From SIG673 sp964520875 (GTDB lineage: Bacteria > Bacillota > Clostridia > Oscillospirales > CAG-272), in contig CAZFQJ010000104.1 of the NCBI GenBank assembly GCA_964520875.1, forward strand, positions 1 through 5,732: a stretch of 5,732 nt of DNA, written 5' to 3'. Shown one piece after another: positions 5,562 through 5,732 of the stretch. Each line of letters opens with the position of its first letter. Positions within the stretch are counted from its first letter, which is position 1. Made by a program: the position numbers and the translations under genes. The notes beneath the pieces were generated by a model. That model ran no database searches. It saw nothing but the letters and a program-made list of their open reading frames with translations, and was not told where the DNA came from.

Positions 5562-5732
5562 TTATCTTTATATCCTTTCGCTTATTTTCAAAAATAAAAG
5601 AGATTTTATGGATTTTTTATTTGTATTTTTATTTATACACTTCATTTCTTTTTCCTTCTTTGAAGAGAAAGAAAAATAAACGAAGCAAAGAAAAAGAAAG
5701 AAATTGTTTATGCTATGGTTTGTTCATAGAGA
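5562..5732. other. AT-rich region upstream of dnaN, no gene seen
   Basis: This stretch is very AT-rich and holds the dnaN ribosome binding site, one DnaA-box-like 9-mer, TTATACACT (5633-5641, one mismatch), and a hairpin-led repeat-like element from 5645. The 3' end of dnaA is not detectable here in any frame. The dnaN promoter should lie here or further right, but no convincing -35/-10 pair stands out. Confidence 0.6.
5645..5732. repeat. Hairpin-led element, probable diverged relative of the 83-bp repeats (cut by the window edge)
   Basis: A T-rich arm (5645-5658) pairs with a GA-rich arm (5662-5676) around a TTT loop, with one bulge, one mismatch and one G-U pair. After the stem come AAGCAAAGAA (5684-5693) and finally TCATAGAG (5724-5731). 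Both of these short blocks occur in the same order and at similar spacing in the repeat at 619-701. Overall identity is otherwise low, so kinship is a suggestion. On the minus strand it lies upstream of dnaN. Confidence 0.4.

Overview
The window holds a replication/recombination gene cluster, all of it read on the minus strand (right to left). In order of transcription: dnaN (sliding clamp), recF (recombination mediator), a small remB/yaaB-type gene (DUF370), gyrB (complete), a 580-nt gene-free gap, and the 5' end of gyrA (169 codons; it runs off the left edge). The gene order dnaN-recF-remB-gyrB-gyrA and the presence of RemB point to a Bacillota (Firmicutes) chromosome near the replication origin. 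The protein sequences and frequent ATA isoleucine codons suggest a Clostridia-like, probably uncultured lineage, but I cannot place it lower than that. The genes have mid-range GC, while the gaps between them are AT-rich.

The first four genes are closely spaced (gaps of 40, 18 and 45 nt) and look like one transcription unit. They supply the polymerase clamp, the clamp-adjacent RecF repair factor, a matrix/biofilm-type regulator and the gyrase ATPase subunit. gyrA lies downstream, separated by the long gap. Two departures from the Bacillus-type order are visible. The S4-domain gene (yaaA) usually found between dnaN and recF is missing. No dnaA end is seen in the 171 nt upstream of dnaN.

The gyrB-gyrA gap (508-1087) is the most interesting part. 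Its right-hand two thirds carry a dense array of DnaA-box-like 9-mers: ten with at most one mismatch to TTATNCACA, on both strands, including one perfect match. Next to the array lie two tandem AT-rich 12-mers at 735-758. This is the architecture of a bacterial origin, but in an unusual place: gyrB, remB, recF and dnaN would all face a rightward fork head-on. It is therefore either a displaced oriC or a secondary DnaA-binding cluster. The left third of the gap holds two tandem 83-bp repeats, each starting with an 11-bp hairpin whose stem shows a compensatory base change. A diverged relative of this repeat appears upstream of dnaN at the right edge.

The genes themselves are ordinary and intact, with one notable point. 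GyrB has EGNS instead of EGDS in its TOPRIM motif, the same change as the E. coli GyrB D426N quinolone-resistance allele. It also has Val where E. coli has Lys110. I found no tRNA, rRNA, CRISPR, transposase or novel protein system.
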